Origin: Coleofasciculus sp. LEGE 07092
Lineage (GTDB): Bacteria; Cyanobacteriota; Cyanobacteriia; Cyanobacteriales; Coleofasciculaceae
Reading direction: 5' to 3'
NCBI RefSeq assembly: GCF_015207375.1
Contig: NZ_JADEWY010000064.1
Coordinates: forward strand, 1-36,603
Length of the DNA: 36,603 nt
The notes below the pieces were generated by a model. The model saw only the letters and a program-made list of their open reading frames with translations. It did not search any database and was not told where the DNA came from. A program made the position numbers and the translations under genes. Shown piece after piece: positions 1-7,305 of this stretch (within the stretch, counting starts at the first letter, position 1; each line of letters opens with the position of its first letter).

Positions 1-631
1 ATGCCACGGTTGCTGCCACTTGTTTAACACCACCAAAGTCAATCAGGACGGGCAATCCGTCGGTACTGCGCATCATCAAATTATCAGGGGAGATATCCCG
101 ATGAATGACTCCCAAGGAGTGGATATACCTCAAAATCGGTAGAATTTGACGCAACAACTGAGTGACTTCTGTCTCGTTAAACCGTAGTCCCTGACTTTTA
201 CGAGCCTCAAGTAAGGCGTAGTAGGTTTGTCCGGCTACAAACTCTTGGATTAGGAATAGGCGTCCTTCGTTTTCCTGTTTGACTCGCAGCAGTTCGCGGA
301 ACTGAGGAATTTGTGGGTGTTCTAGTTTGTAGAGAATGCCTGCTTCCCGCTCGAAGAGTTCTTCGGCTTTTTGGAGGGCGTAGGTGCCTTGAACTTGCGG
401 TGCAAATTCTTTTAAAACACAAGGTTCGTTGAAGCGGTTGAGGTCTTCTGCCAGATAGGTGCGTCCGAAGCCACCGTGTCCTAGCTCCCGGACTATCCGA
501 TAGCGATCACCGAGGGTTATCCCTGAGTGGAGGTCTTGATTGATTGGAGACTCTAGCTTTTCACCGCAGTGGCTGCAAAAGTGATTGCTAGGAGGATTCT
601 CATGTCCGTGAGGGCAGTAGAGGGGCTTCAT
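1..631 (-). CDS. Ser/Thr protein kinase with N-terminal zinc ribbon (partial, C-terminus outside window)
   Basis: This reading frame starts at ATG 631 on the minus strand and stays open to the left edge, giving about 210 residues. It opens with a small zinc-ribbon-like segment (C6-P-H8 and C19-S-H-C22), then a kinase domain. Visible kinase parts are the glycine loop GHGGFG (about 51-56), a VLKEF lysine strand, HRDISPDN (near 176) and DFGG, where most kinases have DFG followed by another residue. Cyanobacteria commonly carry such cytosolic or membrane-anchored kinases with a Cys-rich N-terminus; substrates cannot be predicted. The activation loop, the C-lobe and any C-terminal repeat or membrane segment lie outside the window. 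It is transcribed away from the transporter gene at 949, so the two share the upstream gap. The kinase call is firm; the specific role is unknown. Confidence 0.9.
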   Translation of the reverse strand, partial: MKPLYCPHGHENPPSNHFCSHCGEKLESPINQDLHSGITLGDRYRIVRELGHGGFGRTYLAEDLNRFNEPCVLKEFAPQVQGTYALQKAEELFEREAGILYKLEHPQIPQFRELLRVKQENEGRLFLIQEFVAGQTYYALLEARKSQGLRFNETEVTQLLRQILPILRYIHSLGVIHRDISPDNLMMRSTDGLPVLIDFGGVKQVAATVA

Positions 632-948
632 TAATGAGAGAGTTTGCTACGGGGATAGGCGGGAAGGCGGAGGCTCAGAATCGGCAGGTTTCTATATTAG
701 CTCATGGGTTAAGAGCTGCAATATGATTTGAATGCATCCCTGGTAGCGATGGTTATGTTTTGATTTTAGATTATAGGGAAGGTGAGATGGGGGAGATTGT
801 TTTTTTAACGCAGAGGGGCGCTGAGGTTTTGGGGGAAGAGGAATTCAAGAGCAGCTTAGTGTAAGATAACAAGTTTGATGTTTGCAAGAGGGATAGAGTT
901 TAACCTTTTTGCTTTAAGGTTGTGTTAAAGATTGATACGTTTTGAACA
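632..948. promoter_or_regulatory. Divergent intergenic region with TTAA-spaced motifs before the ABC transporter
   Basis: This 317-bp gap lies between the divergent kinase and binding-protein genes. Most of it shows no clear structure. Close to the transporter gene, three TTAA cores occur at 900-903, 914-917 and 925-928 (TTTAACCT, TTTAAGGT, GTTAAAG), spaced 14 and 11 bp apart. Cyanobacterial Pho boxes are 8-bp PyTTAA-type repeats on an 11-bp period, so this could be a weak Pho-like operator. The match is imperfect and the assignment is inference. No strong Shine-Dalgarno sequence precedes ATG 949. Confidence 0.3.
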
Positions 949-1878
949 ATGTTTGCATTTAAAAAAATTTGGGTATCAGGGTTGCTGGTTCTACTGCTAT
1001 CGCCAATTGTGGCTTGTTCACCCTCATCGGAGTCAGCTTCATCCTCTGGTGATACAAAGACGATGGAACCTTTGGTTACGGGCGCGATTCCAGATCAAGA
1101 TCCGGAAAAGTTGCAACGACTTTACACGAAGTTAGCGGATTATTTGGAAGCTGAGTTGGGTGTGCCTGTAGAGTATAAGCCCGTAACTGACTACACGGCA
1201 GCAGTGACGGCGTTCCGGGTGGGAGATTTGGATTTGGTGTGGTTTGGCGGTTTGACGGGGGTACAGGCGAGATTGCAGGTTGAAGGGGCAGAGGCGATCG
1301 CTCAACGGGATATTGATTCAGAGTTTACTAGTGTATTTATTGCTAATAAAAATAGTGGGATAAACTCTATAACCGATAGTGATGGTTTACAAAAATTAAA
1401 AGGACATACTTTTACTTTTGGGAGTGAATCCTCTACCTCTGGGCGCTTAATGCCTCAGTATTTTCTAGAAAAAGCGGGAGTAATGCCAGAGGATTTCAAG
1501 GGAGAAGTGGGTTTTTCTCAGTCCCATGATGCCACACTTCAATTGGTAGAAGCAGGTACTTACGAAGCGGGGGCGTTAAATTCTCAGGTTTGGAAAAGTC
1601 GAGTTGAAGAGGGGGAAGTGGATCTGGATAAGGTTCAGGTGATTTGGGAAACTCCCACCTATTACGATTATCACTGGGTTATCAATCCAGAGGTGAAAGA
1701 GCAATATGGGGAGGATTTTTCAGAAAAAGTGCAAGCCGCACTGCTTAAGCTTGACCCTAAAAATCCAGAGCATCAGGAGATTTTAGAATTATTTGGGGCT
1801 GATAAGTTTATTCCAACTAAAAATGAAAATTACACTCAAATTGAGGAAGTGGGTCGGAAAATTGGTAAAATAAAATGA
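949..1878 (+). CDS. PhnD-type ABC transporter substrate-binding lipoprotein (putative selenate/phosphonate-class oxyanion)
   Basis: This is a 309-residue extracytoplasmic binding protein. The N-terminus is a lipoprotein signal: two lysines, a hydrophobic run, then IVAC with the lipidated cysteine at 23. The mature part follows the phosphate/phosphite/phosphonate-binding (PhnD) pattern, including GAIPDQDPEKLQ, DYTAAVTAFRVGDLDLVWFG and GSESSTSGRLMPQYF. From memory, this exact sequence style is closest to the branch annotated as putative selenate ABC transporter binding proteins; no selD gene is present here to support that. The ATPase gene follows 81 bp downstream. The matching permease lies 3.6 kb away, beyond an insertion. 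The ABC-importer role is very likely; the ligand (selenate, phosphonate, phosphite or other oxyanion) is inference. Confidence 0.9.
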   Translation: MFAFKKIWVSGLLVLLLSPIVACSPSSESASSSGDTKTMEPLVTGAIPDQDPEKLQRLYTKLADYLEAELGVPVEYKPVTDYTAAVTAFRVGDLDLVWFGGLTGVQARLQVEGAEAIAQRDIDSEFTSVFIANKNSGINSITDSDGLQKLKGHTFTFGSESSTSGRLMPQYFLEKAGVMPEDFKGEVGFSQSHDATLQLVEAGTYEAGALNSQVWKSRVEEGEVDLDKVQVIWETPTYYDYHWVINPEVKEQYGEDFSEKVQAALLKLDPKNPEHQEILELFGADKFIPTKNENYTQIEEVGRKIGKIK

Positions 1879-1959
1879 GTTTTTTCGTTTGTCCTTTGCA
1901 AAAAGCTAATGTGGCAACGGATTTGATAACGGATATAACGGATGTTTTACTAATGACTA

Positions 1960-2712
1960 ATGAGCAATGACCCAATTTTTGAGCTAAAAGGGGTTAATCA
2001 GCAGTTTAGTTCTTTTCCGGCGCTGGTTGATATTAACTTGCAAATTTATCCGGGTGAACGAGTGGCGTTAGTGGGGTCAAGTGGTGCGGGAAAAAGTACT
2101 TTGCTGCGTTTGTTAAATGGAACATTGCAACCGACTCACGGGGAAGTTTGGGCGTTGGGACGGAATTTATCGCGTTTGCCATCTCGCAAGTTGCGCCAAA
2201 TCCAAGGGCAAATGGGTACGGTGTATCAACAATTGCATTTAGTTGATAATTTGCGGGTGATTCATAATGTTAATGCCGGACATTTGGGGCGTTGGTCATT
2301 TTTTAAAGCGGCGGTATCACTGGTTTATCCATTGGAGGTAGAAACGGCGCGTCAAGCATTAACTCAGGTGGGTATTCCGGAGAAGCTTTACACTCGCACA
2401 GATTGGCTTTCGGGGGGACAGCAGCAGCGGGTTGCTTTAGCGCGGGTGCTGGTACAAAATCCTTTGGTAATTCTGGCGGATGAACCGATTTCAAGTTTAG
2501 ATCCTCAGTTGAGTCGGGAGGTGATGGATTTGCTGGAAAGCATGAGTGAAAAAGGGGGGAAAACGTTGGTGACAAGCCTTCATTCAATTGAGTTTGCTTG
2601 CAGTCACTGTCAGCGAATTGTTGGGTTGCGTGAGGGGAAGATTTTGTTTGATCTGCCAGCCGTGGAGGTGTCTGAGGAGCGGATTGAGGAGTTGTATAGA
2701 TTGGGATATTGA
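1960..2712 (+). CDS. PhnC-type ABC transporter ATP-binding protein
   Basis: This is a 250-residue cytoplasmic ATPase of the phosphonate-type importer family. It has Walker [10 protein letters not shown] at 39-47, a Q-loop around VYQQ (88-91), the signature [13 protein letters not shown] starting at 150, Walker B VILADEP (170-176) and a switch histidine in TSLHS. The length is normal for PhnC. The start is ATG 1960, overlapping out of frame with nearby ATGs, and no strong ribosome-binding site is visible. It should energise the binding protein at 949 and the fused permease at 5524. The permease is no longer adjacent because a block of unrelated genes sits between them. Confidence 0.93.
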   Translation: MSNDPIFELKGVNQQFSSFPALVDINLQIYPGERVALVGSSGAGKSTLLRLLNGTLQPTHGEVWALGRNLSRLPSRKLRQIQGQMGTVYQQLHLVDNLRVIHNVNAGHLGRWSFFKAAVSLVYPLEVETARQALTQVGIPEKLYTRTDWLSGGQQQRVALARVLVQNPLVILADEPISSLDPQLSREVMDLLESMSEKGGKTLVTSLHSIEFACSHCQRIVGLREGKILFDLPAVEVSEERIEELYRLGY

Positions 2713-2784
2713 AATTGCAGGCAGGGTTAGATTCCAAGCCATGATGCTAAACTGCAAATACACGAGCATTTTGGAGATGCAACC

Positions 2785-3003
2785 ATGCCCTCTCCATTTC
2801 CAGGAATAGACCCTTATTTAGAGCATCCTAGCTCATGGTCGAACGTACATTATCGATTGATTAGTGCGATTCCCTTCGGGATAGCTTCGCTTCACGCTAT
2901 TTCCTTAAATCCCCACTTGCGTCCGAAGTATCGAGTGGTTGTGGAGGAAGCGATTTATCAAACCCTTGGACAAGATTCACTTTTAGATCGCGTAATGGGT
3001 TGA
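2785..3003 (+). pseudogene. DUF4058-family gene remnant carrying an inserted palindromic repeat
   Basis: The 72-residue frame begins MPSPFPGIDPYLEHPSSW, the usual start of cyanobacterial DUF4058 proteins, which are normally two to three times longer. It continues to LRPKYRVVVEEAIYQTLGQDSLL and then stops. The function of DUF4058 is unknown. Within it, about 35 bp at 2866-2900 (with CCCTTCGGG and AGCTTCGCT palindromes) encodes residues out of place between SAI and SLNPHL, where homologues as I recall them have a short junction. This looks like an in-frame insertion of a dispersed small repeat. The reading frame ends just before the 3' end of the opposing radical SAM gene. I consider it a truncated, probably non-functional copy at the left edge of the block inserted into the ABC operon. 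Confidence 0.7.
2866..2900. repeat. Small palindromic dispersed-type repeat inside the DUF4058 remnant
   Basis: The segment starts GCGATTCCCTTCGGG and ends TTCACGCTAT. It contains the short palindromes CCCTTCGGG and AGCTTCGCT and has GCGAT/GCTAT-type ends. Repeats of this style are scattered through cyanobacterial genomes. Here it adds codons in frame without a stop. Whether it occurs elsewhere in this genome cannot be tested from this window. Confidence 0.5.
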
Positions 3004-3031
3004 TTAGTTAAACTGTTGCATGATCAGCGCG

Positions 3032-4090
3032 TCATACTTTCACAACTTCACTACTAATTTGTTGATCTAGTGTTGAACCTATCACGGATGAAGTTTCAGG
3101 TGATGAGTTTAAAGAATCACTACTCATCAGGGTTGGGGATGCAGCTTCCCATTTTTCAACTGTTGGTCTATACCACCAAGATTCAAGTAATCTTACATCC
3201 TCAACATATTCCTTAAGTCCTCGATCTGGCCAAATATGAAGACGCTCCTTACAATCGATGTGTTCGGCTGCTTTTTCAATGGCTTCCCACTGCCTGAGAA
3301 AATATTCTGCCCAGGTTTTTTTATTCATAACCGAACCAATGAATTCCACTCCTGCCGCCAGCATTCGCTTTCCATTAGTTCCACGAGCATTGATGGGTTC
3401 CCAAAAAATAACCTCTGGCTCAAGCTCCATTAACTTTCCTAAATGTATTTTGAAATCTTCAAATTCCATATTGGGAGGAGTAGGAGCTGCTGCTATGTAC
3501 AATCGGCATCCTGCTTTGTATCCCTTTACAAGAGCTTTATAGCGTTCAGAAGGAGGAGGAGCTTGTGGTTCTATCTTGTGGCTTTGCTCATCACTTAAAT
3601 TTGGCAGGCTCATTCCTACAGTGACATTTGGATTTTGCAGAATGTCAATATCTTTCACCCATAACAAGCCACGAGTGAGGATTCTAACTCGTTTGTTATG
3701 ATTTAATAAGACTTCAACGGTTTTGCGAGTTACTTTTGCTGTCTTATGATTCTGGTAAGGGTCGGTTCCAGAGCAGAGTAGAGTAACACCCTTTCCTGCT
3801 CGTGTATTACGCCAACTTTTTTTTCGACTGAGGATTTGTTCTAGTTTTTCAGGTATCTCCTCTCGGACAAACAGATATTCACCCCAATCCATTTGAGGAT
3901 CGCGCACTCCTTGATTGCGTAGGCTGATTTGCCTAGTCCTAATTGCTGGAGTTGATGGCACATAGCAGAAAGTACATCCATGTAAACAACCAGATGCTAC
4001 ATTAATTACATAGTCACATAAACCTTTTTTATTGAGCGCACTCTCTTGCAGGGGATTAACAATTTTTTCTGTTCCTTGAGTTTTAGACAT
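3032..4090 (-). CDS. SPL-like radical SAM protein (COG1533 type), possible partner of TcmP
   Basis: This is a 352-residue protein starting at ATG 4090, with a good GGAGG ribosome-binding site about 10 bases upstream. The radical SAM signature CxxxCxxC is C35, C39 and C42 in SGCLHGCTFCYV; it should hold a [4Fe-4S] cluster that cleaves S-adenosylmethionine. Further family-like segments are LLCSGTDPYQ, a VRILTRG strand and VTVGMSLP, as in spore-photoproduct-lyase-like radical SAM proteins. About 45 serine-rich residues at the C-terminus look disordered. It is not true spore photoproduct lyase by context; the substrate is unknown. It is divergent from the TcmP-like gene at 4232 with a 141-bp gap, which suggests joint control. 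Both sit inside a split ABC operon, consistent with acquisition as a module. Confidence 0.85.
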   Translation of the reverse strand: MSKTQGTEKIVNPLQESALNKKGLCDYVINVASGCLHGCTFCYVPSTPAIRTRQISLRNQGVRDPQMDWGEYLFVREEIPEKLEQILSRKKSWRNTRAGKGVTLLCSGTDPYQNHKTAKVTRKTVEVLLNHNKRVRILTRGLLWVKDIDILQNPNVTVGMSLPNLSDEQSHKIEPQAPPPSERYKALVKGYKAGCRLYIAAAPTPPNMEFEDFKIHLGKLMELEPEVIFWEPINARGTNGKRMLAAGVEFIGSVMNKKTWAEYFLRQWEAIEKAAEHIDCKERLHIWPDRGLKEYVEDVRLLESWWYRPTVEKWEAASPTLMSSDSLNSSPETSSVIGSTLDQQISSEVVKV

Positions 4091-4231
4091 AAGGTGGAAT
4101 CCTCCGATTATGAGCGAAAGGGTTAAGGCAGTAACTATTTCAAAAATATAAGGCTATTATATAAATGAAAATGGCAGAGCTATACTAACATAATACATCA
4201 ATAATTTAATTAAATTGAGAAGAAGGTTAAA
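4091..4231. promoter_or_regulatory. Shared divergent promoter region of the radical SAM and TcmP-like genes
   Basis: This AT-rich 141-bp gap separates two divergent start codons. Towards TcmP there is TATACT at 4181-4186, a possible -10 box without a convincing -35, and AGAAGG just upstream of ATG 4232. Towards the radical SAM gene there is the GGAGG ribosome-binding site. No operator palindrome is obvious. Confidence 0.35.
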
Positions 4232-5488
4232 ATGAATAAAAACGAAACATTCTGGAGTGGTGACGGAAGTTATTTACCTAAAATTAAGCCGCATACAAAA
4301 GCTAAACATCGAATCTTGGCTGATTATCTAGAGAGATATTTAGTTACTCTTTGCGGAAACAATAGAGGCAAAAGAAAAACTTTAACTTTTGTTGATGGTT
4401 TTTGTGGTGGGGGTATGTATCGCGATCCAGATAATAATGATCAATTATGCGAAGGCTCTCCTTTAATCATGATCAAAACTCTTCAAAAAGCTTTAAACAT
4501 AATCAGGACTGAAAAGTCAAAACCAAATTATGAAATTAATGAAAAATTTATATTTATTGATAGCAACGAAGAACATATTGCCTGTCTGAAAAACCAGATA
4601 GCCAAAGTGGGATTAGAAGATTATTTGCATAACTTAGATATTTGTGAATTTATTGTCGGTGAATTTGAGAATTGTATTAATCGGTATATTGATGAAACTA
4701 GAAAGCGGAAGGGTTCATCATTTTTCTTCTTAGATCCTTTTGGCTATTCTGATGTATCGATGCAAAGTATTCGTTCTATTATTAGTCTGGGTAAATCTGA
4801 AATTATTTATACCTATATGATTGAGGATATTATACGACATTTATACGAAAGAAATAATCTATATGGTAATATTTATAACAACATTTTAGAAACTGAAGGT
4901 TACTATAATTTTTCTAGCTGTTTGGATGGATTTGCAAAACAAAAATATATAAGAGACGAGACCTATAGATTGTTCAGAGAAAGAGGTCAAGTTCCATATA
5001 TATATGCATTTGCATTAATGCCTAATAGAACTCAACCCAAATATTACTTGATGCATTTAGCTAGTAATCCACCAGCTCAAAGAGAAATCAAATATACTTT
5101 ATGGAACAATAATACCTTAGACTTAGTTTACCAGTTTGAATATGATATTTATGGTCTTGGATTTAGAACACCCGATTATTATGAAAATAATTTAAGTGTT
5201 ATTGACATAGTTCAAGAAAATAAAATTAAATGCAGGGATAATTTACGCAAATCTTTAATGCCAATAATTTATGAAATGCCTGATGGTATTCCTTTGATTG
5301 AACTTCATAATTCAACCATGCAAATGAATCCTGCTACCCTGGATGATTATATTAAAATGATAAATGAAGAAGTCAGTGAAGGAGAAATAAATATTTTGAG
5401 AAATGGCAAAATAACCCCTGCCAAAAACCTAAAAGCAGATGATTTAATTGTTAAAGCAAAATTCAAACAGTTGCATTTGTTCTCTTGA
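4232..5488 (+). CDS. Three-Cys-motif partner (TcmP-like) protein with class-I methyltransferase-type fold
   Basis: This is a 418-residue protein with a strong AGAAGG ribosome-binding site. The pattern fits the TcmP family: N-terminal HTKAKHRILADYLERYL, then a Rossmann-like motif I, TFVDGFCGGG (52-61), an acidic strand end FIFIDSN (D110), and FFFLDPFG (164-171) where methyltransferases have a DPPY-like motif. TcmP proteins are named for being encoded beside 'three-Cys-motif' proteins; here the neighbour is a radical SAM protein with a CxxxCxxC motif. The catalytic activity is not established as far as I know. The gene is visibly AT-rich, with AAA, AAT, TTA and ATA codons, unlike its GC-balanced neighbours, which suggests recent horizontal transfer. 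It ends 35 bp before the permease gene. The family call is fairly confident; function is unknown. Confidence 0.8.
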   Translation: MNKNETFWSGDGSYLPKIKPHTKAKHRILADYLERYLVTLCGNNRGKRKTLTFVDGFCGGGMYRDPDNNDQLCEGSPLIMIKTLQKALNIIRTEKSKPNYEINEKFIFIDSNEEHIACLKNQIAKVGLEDYLHNLDICEFIVGEFENCINRYIDETRKRKGSSFFFLDPFGYSDVSMQSIRSIISLGKSEIIYTYMIEDIIRHLYERNNLYGNIYNNILETEGYYNFSSCLDGFAKQKYIRDETYRLFRERGQVPYIYAFALMPNRTQPKYYLMHLASNPPAQREIKYTLWNNNTLDLVYQFEYDIYGLGFRTPDYYENNLSVIDIVQENKIKCRDNLRKSLMPIIYEMPDGIPLIELHNSTMQMNPATLDDYIKMINEEVSEGEINILRNGKITPAKNLKADDLIVKAKFKQLHLFS

Positions 5489-5523
5489 AAATAGAACCTT
5501 ATTAGATATGAATTTTAGGTAGT

Positions 5524-7290
5524 GTGAAGCATCACCGCTTATCTCGTCCCCCCCTACTGAATCAGCAAACAGGATGGGGACTAATATTTTTAGCAGCAAT
5601 AAGCCTCTCCCTCTACCAAGCCGGAATCTTTCAGCAAGATATAGTTAATCCTGGCGGATTTCCCCTACTTTGGCGTTTTCTCAAAGCCAGTATACAGCCA
5701 GATTTAAGTCCTGAATTTCTGCGCCTGACGCTGGATGCTACCCTCACAACCCTAGCCTATGCGGTTTGTGGTACGTTTCTCAGCGTCTTACTCGGTATTG
5801 TGGGAGGAGTATTAACCTCTGAGGTGTGGTGGTTAGCCGTATTTCCCCGTCACTTCCGTTATCAACCCTCTGGAATTCAGTTAGGATTACGAACAGCGCT
5901 GGCAGTTCCTAGGGCAATTCACGAACTGCTTTGGGGATTGTTTTTTGTCAATATTTGGGGACTTGATCCGTTAGTGGCAATTTTAGCGATCGCTATTCCC
6001 TTCGGTGCAGTGGTTGCTAAAGTATTTTCAGAGATTCTCGACGAAACACCTCGCCAACCCCTAATCGCGTTGCTCAATAGTGGCGTTGCACCACTAACTG
6101 CATTTCTCTACACCCTAATTCCCCAAGCGTTTTTAAATCTACTTTCCTATACGTTCTACCGCTTTGAATGTTCAATTCGTTCAGCAGCAGTACTGGGAAT
6201 TATCGGTGCAGGAGGTTTGGGCTATGAAATTCTGCTCAGTCTGCAATCCCTGCGCTATCAGCAACTCTGGACATTTTTCTACGCCCTAATCATCTTAAAC
6301 GGTATTGTAGATTTTGGGAGTGCTGGGTTGCGCGATCGCTTGGGGTGCACCAGTCGGTTAGACTTAAATGCGCGGAAATCATCCAATACAGTTCGATTAA
6401 ACTCTCCTAGCGGGGAAGATGGGTTAGGTTTGCCTTCTCGTCCTACATCCCCACTTAAATCACAAGTCTATAAAAGAGATACTCTAGTCAGTTTCGTGAG
6501 TGTAGCAGTTTTGCTGCTGATTCCTTTTTGCTTCTGGTACGTTCACCCAGACGTTTCTAAACTTTGGTCGCCTCGCACCTGGACATTACTCGTTGATGCC
6601 GTTCAGGTATCCATTCCACCGGATATTAGCGGGGAACAATTCCCGAAATTACTGATATTGTCGATGCAAACTCTATCGATGTCCGTTTTAGCGATCGCTT
6701 TAGCGGGTATCGGTGGTATCTTATTATCATTTCCGGCGGCTTATAACTTTTTTCTGCCGGGTGGGTTGCTCAATCCCAGTTTTCAGGATAAAAGCAACTC
6801 GATGGGGGCGTGGCTAAGTTTTCTCGCGACACGAATTGTTTTACTGTTCTGTCGTGCTATTCCCGCACCCATTTGGGCATTAGTGGTTCTGTTTATTTTA
6901 TTTCCCGGTATCTTACCGGGAGCGATCGCTCTCGGTTTACACAATCTCGGCATTTTAGGGCGACTGATGGCAGAAGTCACCGAAAACCTCCCCCAGCCGC
7001 CTTTGCAAGCCCTCAAAGCCCAAGGAGCCCCGGCTGCCTTAGTGTTTCTCTATGGGGTGCTACCCATGACTCTGCCCCGCTTCCTGGCGTATATCCTCTA
7101 CCGTTGGGAAGTCTGTATGCGAGAAACGGTGATTGTGGGTTTGGTGGGGGCTGGGGGTTTAGGGCGTTTGCTCAACGAACAACTCAGTAGTTTTGATTCT
7201 CAAGGGGTACTAACCAGCCTCGGATGCTTAGTGATCCTCACCTTCTTAGTTGATTGGGTGAGTAGTGTCATGCGGCAAGCTCTCCGGTAA
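5524..7290 (+). CDS. Fused double-domain ABC permease, PhnE-PhnE type
   Basis: This 588-residue inner-membrane permease is about twice the length of a single PhnE and clearly contains two copies of the permease domain. The first copy (about 1-275) includes RAIHELLWGLFFVNIWGLDP and ends GIIGAGGLGYEILLSL. The second (about 325-588) includes ALVVLFILFPGILPGAIALG and ends GLVGAGGLGRLLNEQL. A hydrophilic linker (about 280-315) separates them. One chain can therefore supply both membrane halves of the importer. The start is GTG 5524 with a weak AGG upstream. It belongs with the binding protein at 949 and the ATPase at 1960 but is cut off from them by a 2.8-kb block. It may now need its own promoter or read-through from the TcmP-like gene. 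It converges with ppx, 15 bp away. Confidence 0.9.
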   Translation: MKHHRLSRPPLLNQQTGWGLIFLAAISLSLYQAGIFQQDIVNPGGFPLLWRFLKASIQPDLSPEFLRLTLDATLTTLAYAVCGTFLSVLLGIVGGVLTSEVWWLAVFPRHFRYQPSGIQLGLRTALAVPRAIHELLWGLFFVNIWGLDPLVAILAIAIPFGAVVAKVFSEILDETPRQPLIALLNSGVAPLTAFLYTLIPQAFLNLLSYTFYRFECSIRSAAVLGIIGAGGLGYEILLSLQSLRYQQLWTFFYALIILNGIVDFGSAGLRDRLGCTSRLDLNARKSSNTVRLNSPSGEDGLGLPSRPTSPLKSQVYKRDTLVSFVSVAVLLLIPFCFWYVHPDVSKLWSPRTWTLLVDAVQVSIPPDISGEQFPKLLILSMQTLSMSVLAIALAGIGGILLSFPAAYNFFLPGGLLNPSFQDKSNSMGAWLSFLATRIVLLFCRAIPAPIWALVVLFILFPGILPGAIALGLHNLGILGRLMAEVTENLPQPPLQALKAQGAPAALVFLYGVLPMTLPRFLAYILYRWEVCMRETVIVGLVGAGGLGRLLNEQLSSFDSQGVLTSLGCLVILTFLVDWVSSVMRQALR

Positions 7291-7305
7291 AGGAGCGATC
7301 GAAAT

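Noticed and set aside
2303-2737. 144-residue minus-strand open frame opposite the PhnC-type ATPase
   Set aside because: It is the antisense frame of a well-supported ATPase, is Pro-rich without domain pattern, and lacks a ribosome-binding site.
3032-4090. Genuine spore photoproduct lyase
   Set aside because: Cyanobacteria do not sporulate and the gene sits beside TcmP; only the general radical SAM class is supported.
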